Positions 53,587 through 63,722 of a stretch of DNA of 64,000 nucleotides are shown here, in pieces. A model generated the notes under the pieces. It did no database searches. It had not been told where the DNA came from and saw only the letters and a program-made list of their open reading frames with translations. Made by a program: the position numbers and the translations under genes. The DNA comes from Bacillus sp. ISL-37 (GTDB taxonomy: Bacteria > Bacillota > Bacilli > Bacillales > Cytobacillaceae): contig NZ_JAGGQL010000045.1 in assembly GCF_018613315.1 (NCBI RefSeq), forward strand, positions 32,743 to 96,742, written 5' to 3'. The stretch's first letter is position 1. Each line of letters begins with the position of its first letter.

Positions 53587-53623
53587 AACAAAAGCTGCTA
53601 ACAATATGTCAGCAGCTTTTGTT
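53587..53623. terminator. Terminator of the 3120-aa surface protein gene
   Basis: AACAAAAGCTGCT pairs perfectly with AGCAGCTTTTGTT, with further pairing inside. T-rich tails occur on both strands. It lies about 75 bp past the stop of the giant gene and shares its stem sequence with the hairpins at 11946 and 12218. Confidence 0.8.
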
Positions 53624-53695
53624 CTATAGTTTTTAAAATATTTCCCTATGCTAAATACACACAAAAAAATCCCCAAGCTCTTAGATAACCTTACT

Positions 53696-56600
53696 TTAAT
53701 TGCTTTTTAGTTGTTCCATTACACTATTGTTTATTGCTCCAGATCCTCCCAATATAGTGAAGTTAGTAATCTCTAGTCCTGTTACAATTTCACTGGTTTC
53801 CGATGGAAGTTTTTCGGGCTGAACCAATAGTAACGGTGATTCATTTTTAGCTGCCAAGACTGCTCCTGTCAATGCATCTGCAAACTGCATTCCAGTTGCT
53901 ACAAATGCTTTATCGGATTTATCTGTGAAATGCTTTGCTATAGTAGCAGCTGTACCAAATCTATTTTTCCCGCTAAGACGTATTGATCCTGGTAATTCAT
54001 TCATTACATTTTCACTTACTACTCCGGTACCTCCAATGACTACTGTTTCCTTAAAATTATTCATTAGTTTACCGGTAGATTCTGGTAGTGAATCTTTTTG
54101 TGTCAATAGAATTGGATAGCCTTTTTGAGCCGCAAAAGAGGCAACGGCCAACGCATCCGGAAAATTCATTCCATAAGCCACAATAGCTTTTTGTGGATTC
54201 CCGCCTAACCTTTTGGCAATCTCCACTGCTGTTTCATACCTGTTTTTCCCCGAAATCCTCTCAACAATCAATCCCATTTGAGCGAGTGAGTTTTGAACCT
54301 CAACTGATACCGCACCAGAGCCTCCCAAGATGATCGCTTTTTTAGCACCCAGACGCTTGATTTCCTCACGCGTGTCCTGGACTAGACTTCCTTTCTGTGT
54401 TAAAAGAATGGGGGAATCTAATTTAAATGCTAGTGGCGCACCGGCAAGTGCATCGGGGAAGTCATCTCCTCTTGCAATAATAACTGTTTCAGCTTTCTCC
54501 CAACCACTTTGTGAGATTGAGGTAGCGGTGGTGTATCTATTTTTACCTGCTAATCTTTCTGCGTATGTTCCCAGCGTTTTAATGATAAGCTTAGGGCCTT
54601 CGACTGATCTATTTGCTGATGCATCTACCGCCTCTACTGTAATCTCATATTCTGTGCCAGGTATAAGGTTTGTTAATCGATACTCGGTCTGATTCGATGG
54701 GAGTGTATTTTGCAATGAGCCATCCACATATAATTCATACTTGGATACACCTCTCTCATCAGTTGCCTTTGTCCAGGACAGTATAACAGACGTTTCTCCT
54801 ATTTCTTTGCTAAAAATATTGCTAGATGCTGGCCAGACTGGTTTAGTTATGTCCTCAGTACTCCTCACAGTTGTATCTTTAATCAGACTCACGTTGCCTG
54901 ACGCATCGGTTGCCGTTACCTTTAGAACCGTTCCGCCGTTTTGCTTGGCAATTCCAACACTAAAGTTCCCTGCTGAATCTGTTGTCCCGCTTCCTATCGT
55001 CTGCGTTCCTACTTTCACATCAATCTTCGAACCCAATTCTGCTTTTCCTGTTACAGTGGTCGATTGATCCGTGACTTCATTCACTACAGGAGGTGATGGT
55101 GGTGTTACATCCTTTACGGCAATCTCTTTTACCGAGCTGAGGTTTCCTGAAGCATCGGTTGCCATTACCTTCAGAACCGTTCCGCCGTTTTGCTTGGCAA
55201 TTCCAACACTAAAGTTCCCTGCTGAATCTGTTGTCCCGCTTCCTATCGCCTGCGTTCCTACTTTCACATCAATCTTCGAACCCACTTCTGCTTTTCCTGT
55301 TACAGCGGTCGATTGATCAGTGACTTCATTCACTACAGGAGTTGATGGCGGCGTGACATCCTTTACGGTAACCTCTTTTACCGTGCTGGCGTTGCCTGAC
55401 GCATCGACTGCCGTTACCTTCAGAATGGTGCCGGCTTTTTGCTTGGCAATTCCGACGCTAAAGTTCCCCGCTGAATCTGTTGTCCCGCTTCCTATCGTCT
55501 GCGTGCCCACTCTCACATCAATCTGCGAACCTTCTTCTGCTTTTCCTGTTACAGCGGTCGATTGATCAGTGACTTCATTCACTACAGGAGTTGATGGTGG
55601 TGTTACATCCTTTACCGTTATCTCCTTTATAGAGCTAGTGTTGCCTGACGCATCGGTTGACGTTACCTTCAGAACCGTTCCGCGGTTTTGCTTGGCAATT
55701 CCGACGCTAAAGTTCCCTGTTGTATCTGTTGTCCCGCTTCCTATCGTCTGCGTCCCTACTATCACATCAACCTTCGAACCCGCTTCTGCTTTTCCTGTTA
55801 CAGCGGTCGATTGGTCGGTGACTTCATTCACTACAGGAGTTGATGGCGCTGTTACATCCTTTACGATTACTTGCTTTACTGAGCTCGTGTTGCCTGACGC
55901 ATCGGTTGACGTTACCTTCAGAACCGTTCCGCCGTTTTGCTTGGCAATTCCAACGCTAAAGTTTCCTGTTGAATCTGTTGTCCCGCTTCCTATCGTCTGC
56001 GTGCCCACTCTCACATCAATCTTCGAACCCGCTTCTGCCTTTCCTTTTACAGCGGTCGATTGATCAGTGACTTCATTCACTACAGGAGTTGATGGCAGCG
56101 TGACATCCTTTACGGTAACCTCTTTTACCGTGCTGGCGTTGCCTGACGCATCGACTGCCGTTACCTTCAGAATGGTGCCGGCTTTTTGCTTGGCAATTCC
56201 GACGCTAAAGTTCCCCGCTGAATCTGTTGTCCCGCTTCCTATCGTCTGCGTGCCCACTCTCACATCAATCTGCGAACCCACTTCTGCTTTTCCTGTTACA
56301 GCGGTCGATTGATCAGTGACTTCATTCACTACAGGAGTTGATGGCGGCGTGACATCCTTTACGGTTACTTCCTTCACCGTGCTGGTGTTGCCCGATGCAT
56401 CGGTTGACGTTACCTTCAGAATGGTGTCAGCTTTTTGCTTGGCAATTCCAACGCTAAAGTTTCCTGTTAAATCTGTTGTCCCGCTTCCTATCGTCTGCGT
56501 GCCCACTCTCACATCAATCTTCGAACCCGCTTCTGCTTTTCCTTTTACAGCGGTCGATTGATCCGTGACTTCATTCACTACTGGAGTTGATGGTGGTGTT

Positions 56601-59600
56601 ATATCCTTTACGGTAATCTCTTTTACCGTGCTGGTGTTTCCTGACGCATCGGTTGACGTTACCTTTAGAACCGTTCCAGCTTTTTGCTTGGCAATTCCAA
56701 TGCTAAAGTTCCCTGTTGTATCTGTTGTTCCGCTTCCTATCGTCTGCGTGCCCACTTTCACATCAATCTTCGAACCCGCTTCTGCTTTTCCTGTTACAGC
56801 GGTCGATTGGTCAGTGACTTCATTCACTACAGGAGTGGATGGCGCTGTTACATCCTTTACGATTACTTGCTTTACTGAGCTCGTGTTGCCTGACGCATCG
56901 GTTGCCGTTACCTTCAGAACCGTTCCGGCGTTTTGCTTGGTTATTCCTACGCTAAAGTTCCCGGCTGAATCTGTTGTCCCGCTTCCTATCGTTTGCGTGC
57001 CCACTCTCACATCAACCTTCGAACCCGCTTCTACTTTTCCTTTAACTGAGGTCGATTGATCAGTGACTTCATTCACCACAGGAGTTAATGGCGATGTTAC
57101 ATCCTTTACCGTTACTTCTTTTACCGTGCTGATGTTGCCTGACGCATCGACTGCCGTTATCTTTAGAACCGTGCCGGCTTTTTGCTTGGCGATTCCAATG
57201 CTAAAGTTCCCAGTTGTATCTGTTGTCCCGCTTCCTATCGTCTGCGTTCCTACTTTCACATCAACCTTCGAACCCGCTTCTGCTTTTCCTGTTACTATGG
57301 TCGATTGGTCGGTGACTTCATTCACTACAGGAGTTGATGGCGCTGTTACATCCTTTACCGTTACTTCTTTTACCGTGCTGGTGTTTCCTGATGCATCGGT
57401 TGCCGTTATCTTTAGAACCGTTCCGGCGTTTTGCTCAGCTATTCCGACGGTAAAATTCCCCGCTGAATCTGTTGCCCCGCTTCCTATCGTCTGCGTTCCT
57501 ACTTTCACATCAATCTTCGAACCCACTTCTGCTGTTCCTGATACAGCGGTCGATTGATCCGTGACTTCATTCACTACTGGAGTTGATGGCGGTGTGATAT
57601 CCTTTACGGTAACCTCTTTTGCCGTGCTAATGTTGCCCGACGCATCGGTTGCCGTTACCTTCAGAATGGTGCCGGCTTTTTGCTTGGCAATTCCGACGCT
57701 AAAGTTCCCAGCTGAATCTGTTGTCTCGCTTCCTATCGGCTGCGTGCCAACTTTCACATCAATCTTCGAACCCGCTTCTGCTTTTCCTTTTACAGCGGTC
57801 GATTGATCCGTGACTTCATTCACTACAGGAGTTGATGGCTCTGTTACATCCTTTACGGTTACTTCCTTTACCGTGCTGGTGTTGCCTGACGCATCGGTTG
57901 CCGTTACCTTCAGAACCGTTCCGCCGTTTTGCTTGGCAATTCCTACACTGAAAGTCCCATCTGGAGCTGTGGTTCCAGAACCAATTATATTGTTTTCTGC
58001 TTTTATCTGAATTTTAGATAAAGGTTCTGCTTTCCCAGAAACAAATGTGGCTTGGTCTGTTACTTCATTCACTACTGCAATCGAAGGTGCTGTTACATCT
58101 ATTACATTTACCTCTTCAGCTGAGCTAATATTGCCTGCCAGATCAGTCACTGTTACCTTCAAAACTGTTCCAGCACTTTGTTTAACAATTATTGCACTAA
58201 AGTCCCCATCTATGTCTACTGTAGCTGTTCCTAAAATCCGGGACCCTGTCGTCACCTCGATTTTAGCCATTGGTTCTGCCCTACCTGTTACAGCAGTCGA
58301 CTGATCTGTCACTTCATTTACTTCAGGTGACGATGGAGGTGTGACATCTTCTATAGTAACTTCTGTCGTTTCACCAGTATTTCCTGACGCGTCAGTCGCT
58401 GATACTTTTAGTACAATTCCAGCTGCTTGCTTTGTAATACCTATACTGAAATTGCCTTCCGCATCTGCAACTCCAGTTCCAATCGATCGGGTTCCTGCAA
58501 CTAATTTAACTATCGCCCCATATTCCGCTTTTCCGCTTACAGCAGTAGATTGATCTGTTACTGCATTTACCACCGGAGCATTTGGAGGAGTTACATCAAC
58601 CACCTCAGTTTTTATAACTCCACTAATATTTCCTGCTGAATCTGTTGCGGTTACTTCTATAATAGTTCCTGCTTTTTGTTTAACTATGGCTATACTAAAT
58701 CTTCCATCTTGAGCAGTATTCCCGGTACCAAGAAGATCAGTTCCTATTTTTATATTAATCTTTGAACCTGCCTCTGCTTGACCTGTTACTGTATTCGATT
58801 GGTCGGTTACTTGGTTTACTATAGGTATAGCTGGTGCAATTATATCTTTCACTGTGATTTCTGTGGCAGAACCTACATTCCCTGCTGTATCCGTTGCGAT
58901 TACCTTTAGCATCGTTCCTGCTATTTGTTTAGGTATTCCAATACTAAAGTTCCCATCTGAACTTACAGTTCCTGAAGCTAATAATTGAGAGCCAACTTTT
59001 ATCTCAATACGAGAACCCGCTTCAGCTCTTCCAAAAACCTCTACTGCCAGCTCTGTTACAACATCCACCTGAGGTGCTGCAGGTGCAGTAACGTCCTTAA
59101 CGATCACTTCTTTGACTTCACTACTATTACCCGCTGAATCTGTTGCAGTTATGCTTAAAATTGTACCTGCTCTTGGTTCATTTATGCCTACACTGAAATT
59201 GCCGTCTGGAGCAGTTGTTCCGCTAGCCATCAACTGTGTTCCTATTTTTATAGTTATTTTTGACAATGGTTCCGCTTGTCCCGTTACCGAAACCGATTGA
59301 TCGGTCACCTCATTTACAAGAGGGAGTGTCGGTGGAGTTATATCCATCACTGTGATAGTAGTTATCTCGCTTTCATTTCCCGTCTCATCAGTGGCAGTGA
59401 CTAACAATTCAGTACCGGCTATTTGTTTTGGAATCGAAAGTTCGAATGTCCCCTCTCTACTGGCCATTCCTTTAGCTATTTCCTCAAGATCATTCTTAAT
59501 GGTAACAATCGCTCCTGCTTCTGTGGTTCCCCTAACAACAGTATCTGATTCACTCAAGGGGTTTACTGCCGGTGCACCTGGTGGAATTTTATCTTCTACT

Positions 59601-62600
59601 ATAATTAATACTGTTTCACTTACATTACCGACAGAGTCCGTAGCTGATATTTTAACGACTGTTCCTTCAGTAAGTGGTGGCAGTACTGGTATGTTAAAGG
59701 TTCCCTCTTCCCCTACTATTGTGCTAACAAATACTTCGTCACCTGCAGAGACTTTAATTTCCGAACCAATCTCGGCCACTCCACTAATACTAGTATCAAT
59801 ATTAGAAATAGGATTAACCAAAGGCTTGTCTGGAGCTGTTTCATCTACAACAGTTATAGAGGCAGTTTCACTCTTATCTCCCTCTTGATCCACCGCATAT
59901 AACTTAAGAATGGTTCCAGCTTCCTGAATTGTAATGGGTATAGAGAAATCCCCGGTTTCACTCGCTGTGCCAGATGAAATTATATTTTCACCCTTTAAAA
60001 TATATACATTGGCACCAGGATCAACCAACCCTGTAACAAACGTATCTTTGTCACTTATTTTCTCTACTTCCGGAACTTTCACTTCAGTGACAATCAGCTC
60101 AAAAGAAGCGCCTTTATTCTGCACTTGGTCGTATACAGTTACACTAGTCTGTCCTGGGGCAAGAGCAGTCAAGAGTCCGTTCTCAGTAACAGTGGCCACT
60201 GTTGGGTCTGTAATATCGGGTGTCTTAGAATCTGTTATATCTTCCGTCGTACCATCCCAATTCAACAATGTCAGATTGGTCTGGAATTGCTTCCCTTTCT
60301 TCAACTTAAGAAACTCAACATTATACTTTAAATCGACATATTCACTTAGCGTATTAAACTCAAACTCATAGCCCGTCTGCAATTGGTTTCCTGCCAAATC
60401 TTTGACTGCACCTACTGGTATGCTGACTGTGTATTTCTGAAAATAATCCCATTGACTTATAGGGGTGATTTCAAGTGTTCTACCCTCGCTCACAATACTG
60501 CCAATGGAAACAAAGGTACCATTTTTGTCTTTTACGGTGATTTGGTTAACAGTTGTTCCCTTTACCACTTCTTCATTAAAATTAATTTTTATCATCCTAT
60601 CCAATCCAACATCATTAGTCCATTTTTCAGGGTTGGTCGATTGAATGAATGGTGGTTCTTTTTCAATGAATCGAGGCGGCAATATGATTTGTTCCATCAC
60701 AATAGAAGTAGGTCCTTGCTTAACATTCCAGACGGATTGGTCATTCTTCAAAATGTGCATTTTAGAATAGTTCAAGGAAAAGTCCGACACGTTGGTTAAT
60801 TCCGAGTAGGTAGCTGGATTCTGGTTTTTCAAAAAATTCGGTGAGAGATTTCGGTCGGTATTTCCCCATACCCACAATGTCCCATCTTCCGCCAAAGCAG
60901 CTGAGAAACTTTCGTGTGTATCAATTTGTGTAATATTTGAAATCGAAGGAATCTGGACAGGGATTAAGGCTTCTGCCAACTGTTCTTTGCTTACACCAAG
61001 CTGTCCTTCTTCATTAGTCCCAACTGCCCATACTGTTCCATCATCCTTCAAGACCAGACTATGATTCTTTCCCGCTGCCATACTGACAGCACCTGATATA
61101 CTTTTCATTTCAACAGGAACGGTTGGTGAAACCTTAGTACCATCTCCTAGCTGCCCATAAAAATTATTTCCGATTGACCATACAGTTCCATCGGTTTTTA
61201 AACCCATAATGTGTGGCTCAGTATAATTTGAGTTTACAGAGATGGACTTAATATTCATAAATCCATTTACCTGGGCAAATGTTGGTGTGGCATATAGGGA
61301 ATCCAGAACTTTCCAAACAGTTCCATCTCCTTTTAATACCACATAATCATGGATTTGGATAATATTATTCAGTCCAGTTAATTTAGTAATTCTATTATCC
61401 TTCCACTTATAAAGATAGCCATCTGATTTTAAAAATAAGTTACCTTCACCAACACCAATGATATCTTCCATACCGTTAATTAATTCAGGCTGAAGACCTT
61501 CTTCAAGTATTCCTGTTGAATCATCACTCATTAAAAAGAATGACCCTCCACTTTGCGGCATTATAAGATCTTTTGTATATGGTTTTTCTTTTGTCGTAAA
61601 TGAAAGGCTAATACTCTGAGATATTGGGTTATCTCCCAAATCCCTGATTGCAGACGCTGGAATGGCGAGAGAATATTGTGTACTATAATTCAGGTTGTTA
61701 ATCGGTGTAATTACTAGATTATTTTCACTTACTTTATATTTCGTTTGCACTGGAGAATTATTTGAATCTACTAATTGGATATCTCCATATAGGAAAGACT
61801 GAATGTGTTCATTAAATGTTAAGGTAATTGATTTATAAACATCCACATTCACCTCTCCATCCATAGGGAAGGCAGCATTTAAAGCTGGAGCAATAGTATC
61901 AAACACTACATTGGTAGGCAGTAGTCTATCCTCCTTTGTACCATCTCCTATATATCCATTGTAATTTGACCCCCAAGCTACAATAGTTCCATCATTCCTA
62001 ATCGCAAAACTTGTTGAATATGAAGCACCAATATCCGTTATCCCTGCCAAATTTTGCACCTGAACAGGAGAATTTCTTTGTTCTGTAGTCCCATCTCCTA
62101 GAACGCCACCATAATTGTTACCCCAAGCCCAGACTGTTCCATCTTCCTTCAGTGCCAGCGAGTGTGTTCTTCCGGCTACAACCTTCTTAATGCCCTTTAA
62201 ACCTTTTACTTGAACAGGCATATTTTTATTAATAAGTGTGCCATCTCCCAATTGCCCTTGAGCATTAAGTCCCCAACTCCATACTGTGCCGTCGCTTTTA
62301 ACAGCCAGATGAAATTCTTCTCCTGAACTAATTTGTACAATATCCGTTAGTCCGCTCACCTTTACGTATGTATAAGCCCAGCCTCCTGTAAAACCATTAC
62401 CCAGCTCTCCTAAACGGTTGTTTAAGATTGTCCATACTGTCCCATCACTTTTAAGGGCCATAGTAGTACTATAATAACCTGAAGAAATATCAGTTACTCC
62501 ATCTAATCCAACTACCTGCTCAGGTTTTATCATCGTACGTGCAAAACCATCACCTTTAGCTCCCCTACCCCAAACCCATAGTGTTCCATCGTTTTTTATT

Positions 62601-63058
62601 GCATAAGATTTTGAATCCCCTGCTGTCACTTTCTTCACATTATCCATAATTAAGACAGGAGTAAACTGAGTATTAGTGGTTCCATTTCCAACCTGGCCAG
62701 CATCATTCCTCCCCCAGGCCCAAACGGTATCATCGTTTTTCAAGGTCAATACGTGTCCGGTACCCGCGCTTACTTCCTTGACATTACCAATATGCGGGAC
62801 ACGAACAGGGATTGTAGAATTGTTGGCTTTGTTATTAGTTGAGACTTCTCCCGTAAACTCTGTACCAAAATAACCTCCCCCCCAAGTCCATAAAGTTCCA
62901 TCCTCTTCAACGGCTAATGTTTGCCCGTATCCACCAGTAATTTGGTTAAAAACATGTTCCTCTGAGGCATAAACTTTTATGGAATAAAAGTTAGATAGAT
63001 TTAAAAGATTTAGAGCAAGTAGAGTAGTAGTCAGTAAAGATAAGAGTTTTTTAAACAT
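53696..63058 (-). CDS. Giant secreted surface protein: RCC1 blocks, 21 Big_6-type Ig repeats, Fn3, CWB2 triplet
   Basis: A 3120-aa exported protein. GGGGGT precedes the ATG; a signal peptide covers about residues 1-31. Domains in order: RCC1-like repeats (about 33-385; SWGLNAQGQLGDGT and similar), a Big_5 Ig-like domain (to about 492), a second RCC1-like block (about 500-785; GNNFYGQLGDGT), a second Big_5 (about 795-892), a Big_2-like domain (to about 990), 21 tandem Ig repeats of about 83 residues (about 995-2740), an Fn3 domain (about 2740-2830) and three CWB2 modules (about 2833-3120; RLAGKNRYTTA, RISGKNRYETA, RLSGKNRFGTA). The design is an N-terminal binding head on two propellers, a long stalk, and a wall anchor at the C-terminus. 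It is transcribed alone. Adhesion or long-range surface binding is likely. Confidence 0.93.
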   Translation of the reverse strand: MFKKLLSLLTTTLLALNLLNLSNFYSIKVYASEEHVFNQITGGYGQTLAVEEDGTLWTWGGGYFGTEFTGEVSTNNKANNSTIPVRVPHIGNVKEVSAGTGHVLTLKNDDTVWAWGRNDAGQVGNGTTNTQFTPVLIMDNVKKVTAGDSKSYAIKNDGTLWVWGRGAKGDGFARTMIKPEQVVGLDGVTDISSGYYSTTMALKSDGTVWTILNNRLGELGNGFTGGWAYTYVKVSGLTDIVQISSGEEFHLAVKSDGTVWSWGLNAQGQLGDGTLINKNMPVQVKGLKGIKKVVAGRTHSLALKEDGTVWAWGNNYGGVLGDGTTEQRNSPVQVQNLAGITDIGASYSTSFAIRNDGTIVAWGSNYNGYIGDGTKEDRLLPTNVVFDTIAPALNAAFPMDGEVNVDVYKSITLTFNEHIQSFLYGDIQLVDSNNSPVQTKYKVSENNLVITPINNLNYSTQYSLAIPASAIRDLGDNPISQSISLSFTTKEKPYTKDLIMPQSGGSFFLMSDDSTGILEEGLQPELINGMEDIIGVGEGNLFLKSDGYLYKWKDNRITKLTGLNNIIQIHDYVVLKGDGTVWKVLDSLYATPTFAQVNGFMNIKSISVNSNYTEPHIMGLKTDGTVWSIGNNFYGQLGDGTKVSPTVPVEMKSISGAVSMAAGKNHSLVLKDDGTVWAVGTNEEGQLGVSKEQLAEALIPVQIPSISNITQIDTHESFSAALAEDGTLWVWGNTDRNLSPNFLKNQNPATYSELTNVSDFSLNYSKMHILKNDQSVWNVKQGPTSIVMEQIILPPRFIEKEPPFIQSTNPEKWTNDVGLDRMIKINFNEEVVKGTTVNQITVKDKNGTFVSIGSIVSEGRTLEITPISQWDYFQKYTVSIPVGAVKDLAGNQLQTGYEFEFNTLSEYVDLKYNVEFLKLKKGKQFQTNLTLLNWDGTTEDITDSKTPDITDPTVATVTENGLLTALAPGQTSVTVYDQVQNKGASFELIVTEVKVPEVEKISDKDTFVTGLVDPGANVYILKGENIISSGTASETGDFSIPITIQEAGTILKLYAVDQEGDKSETASITVVDETAPDKPLVNPISNIDTSISGVAEIGSEIKVSAGDEVFVSTIVGEEGTFNIPVLPPLTEGTVVKISATDSVGNVSETVLIIVEDKIPPGAPAVNPLSESDTVVRGTTEAGAIVTIKNDLEEIAKGMASREGTFELSIPKQIAGTELLVTATDETGNESEITTITVMDITPPTLPLVNEVTDQSVSVTGQAEPLSKITIKIGTQLMASGTTAPDGNFSVGINEPRAGTILSITATDSAGNSSEVKEVIVKDVTAPAAPQVDVVTELAVEVFGRAEAGSRIEIKVGSQLLASGTVSSDGNFSIGIPKQIAGTMLKVIATDTAGNVGSATEITVKDIIAPAIPIVNQVTDQSNTVTGQAEAGSKINIKIGTDLLGTGNTAQDGRFSIAIVKQKAGTIIEVTATDSAGNISGVIKTEVVDVTPPNAPVVNAVTDQSTAVSGKAEYGAIVKLVAGTRSIGTGVADAEGNFSIGITKQAAGIVLKVSATDASGNTGETTEVTIEDVTPPSSPEVNEVTDQSTAVTGRAEPMAKIEVTTGSRILGTATVDIDGDFSAIIVKQSAGTVLKVTVTDLAGNISSAEEVNVIDVTAPSIAVVNEVTDQATFVSGKAEPLSKIQIKAENNIIGSGTTAPDGTFSVGIAKQNGGTVLKVTATDASGNTSTVKEVTVKDVTEPSTPVVNEVTDQSTAVKGKAEAGSKIDVKVGTQPIGSETTDSAGNFSVGIAKQKAGTILKVTATDASGNISTAKEVTVKDITPPSTPVVNEVTDQSTAVSGTAEVGSKIDVKVGTQTIGSGATDSAGNFTVGIAEQNAGTVLKITATDASGNTSTVKEVTVKDVTAPSTPVVNEVTDQSTIVTGKAEAGSKVDVKVGTQTIGSGTTDTTGNFSIGIAKQKAGTVLKITAVDASGNISTVKEVTVKDVTSPLTPVVNEVTDQSTSVKGKVEAGSKVDVRVGTQTIGSGTTDSAGNFSVGITKQNAGTVLKVTATDASGNTSSVKQVIVKDVTAPSTPVVNEVTDQSTAVTGKAEAGSKIDVKVGTQTIGSGTTDTTGNFSIGIAKQKAGTVLKVTSTDASGNTSTVKEITVKDITPPSTPVVNEVTDQSTAVKGKAEAGSKIDVRVGTQTIGSGTTDLTGNFSVGIAKQKADTILKVTSTDASGNTSTVKEVTVKDVTPPSTPVVNEVTDQSTAVTGKAEVGSQIDVRVGTQTIGSGTTDSAGNFSVGIAKQKAGTILKVTAVDASGNASTVKEVTVKDVTLPSTPVVNEVTDQSTAVKGKAEAGSKIDVRVGTQTIGSGTTDSTGNFSVGIAKQNGGTVLKVTSTDASGNTSSVKQVIVKDVTAPSTPVVNEVTDQSTAVTGKAEAGSKVDVIVGTQTIGSGTTDTTGNFSVGIAKQNRGTVLKVTSTDASGNTSSIKEITVKDVTPPSTPVVNEVTDQSTAVTGKAEEGSQIDVRVGTQTIGSGTTDSAGNFSVGIAKQKAGTILKVTAVDASGNASTVKEVTVKDVTPPSTPVVNEVTDQSTAVTGKAEVGSKIDVKVGTQAIGSGTTDSAGNFSVGIAKQNGGTVLKVMATDASGNLSSVKEIAVKDVTPPSPPVVNEVTDQSTTVTGKAELGSKIDVKVGTQTIGSGTTDSAGNFSVGIAKQNGGTVLKVTATDASGNVSLIKDTTVRSTEDITKPVWPASSNIFSKEIGETSVILSWTKATDERGVSKYELYVDGSLQNTLPSNQTEYRLTNLIPGTEYEITVEAVDASANRSVEGPKLIIKTLGTYAERLAGKNRYTTATSISQSGWEKAETVIIARGDDFPDALAGAPLAFKLDSPILLTQKGSLVQDTREEIKRLGAKKAIILGGSGAVSVEVQNSLAQMGLIVERISGKNRYETAVEIAKRLGGNPQKAIVAYGMNFPDALAVASFAAQKGYPILLTQKDSLPESTGKLMNNFKETVVIGGTGVVSENVMNELPGSIRLSGKNRFGTAATIAKHFTDKSDKAFVATGMQFADALTGAVLAAKNESPLLLVQPEKLPSETSEIVTGLEITNFTILGGSGAINNSVMEQLKSN
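54840..60075 (-). repeat. 21 tandem 249-bp repeats encoding bacterial Ig domains
   Basis: The period is 249 bp (83 codons), seen by the regular return of VVNEVTDQST. The consensus unit runs VVNEVTDQSTAVTGKAEAGS, then IDVKVGTQTIGSGTTDSAGN, then FSVGIAKQKAGTVLKVTATD, then ASGNTSTVKEVTVKDVTPPS, then TP. The 13 units nearest the C-terminus (about 54840-58080) are nearly identical even at DNA level; the eight N-terminal units (58080-60075) are far more diverged. Expect copy-number variation and assembly difficulty. Confidence 0.9.
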
Positions 63059-63437
63059 TAGGACCCCCGTTGAATAAAGATATGTATTTTATACTATTAA
63101 CTTCTATTTTATTACAATATAACTATGTTAAAAACCTTTTTTGCTACATTAGTAGTATTACTTATTAAGTCTAGTGCCAATCGCAACCAAAGCCTTACAA
63201 AATCCTCATTAGTAGGTGTTGAAAAGAAAAAGTCACAGTATAAGATTTGATGCACTCTCTTTCAAATCCTCTTGAATACAAAAAGAACTTGGGTACAAAA
63301 TCAATTCTCAATCCGAAATGGAGAATTAACACCATTAAACGGGACGAGATATCTGTCCAGGGTATTTGTCGAAAATTCTTTATGGTGTCGTAAAAAGACG
63401 AGAACTTTTTGCTATTTTTAGACAGGAATAGTTCATA
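63059..63437. other. Upstream region of the giant gene, no other gene seen
   Basis: AT-rich near the giant gene, with TTGTAA (63117-63112, minus) and TATAAA (63093-63088) at 18-bp spacing as a candidate promoter. Further right is a worn GGGACGAG...CTGTCC element (63340-63358). No gene is supported. Confidence 0.35.
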
Positions 63438-63494
63438 ATGGTAGTTGGAGTGGTTATATCAAATGAGAAGGAGGTAATACAGGAGGAATATTAA

Positions 63495-63722
63495 TTGAAC
63501 CCAAGATTCAAGCTTTCGAAGCATGCTTACTTCAGGCTTTTACAAAGGATTACAGCGATGTCATTTTGTGAAGCTGAGGATTTTGCTATAAGAGAAATAA
63601 ATAAAAGTAAGATTACATTGACACAGTTACTGGAAGATGGCTCAAAAGAAATTGCCTATATTCACAAGGGCATAAAGTACATTGTCCAGAATCATACCAT
63701 TGTCACAATATATACGATATAA
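63495..63722 (+). CDS. 75-aa protein, function unknown
   Basis: TTG at 63495 is the start, with AGGAGG 8 nt upstream. The protein (KLSKHAYFRLLQRITAMSF near the N-terminus, KEIAYIHKGIKYIVQNHTIVTIYTI at the end) has an N-terminal helix with a conserved-looking SKHAxxRxxQR pattern and a C-terminal beta-hairpin. This resembles DUF4258 or RelE-like small proteins found in toxin-antitoxin loci, but the match is by eye only. Directly upstream, in the same frame, an 18-codon frame (ATG 63438 to TAA 63492) abuts the TTG. Downstream, GGGGGAG precedes an 18-codon frame (63737-63793) that stops early and could be a broken partner gene. Confidence 0.65.
   Translation: MNPRFKLSKHAYFRLLQRITAMSFCEAEDFAIREINKSKITLTQLLEDGSKEIAYIHKGIKYIVQNHTIVTIYTI

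Noticed and set aside
55071..58304. Series of plus-strand open frames of 81-164 codons, beginning MTSFTTG, antisense to the giant gene
   Set aside because: They repeat with the 249-bp period and arise from the codon pattern of the Ig repeats. No ribosome sites or independent coding signal.
54840..60075. Regular repeat array considered as CRISPR
   Set aside because: The unit is 249 bp, lies in frame inside a protein and has no spacers or cas genes.
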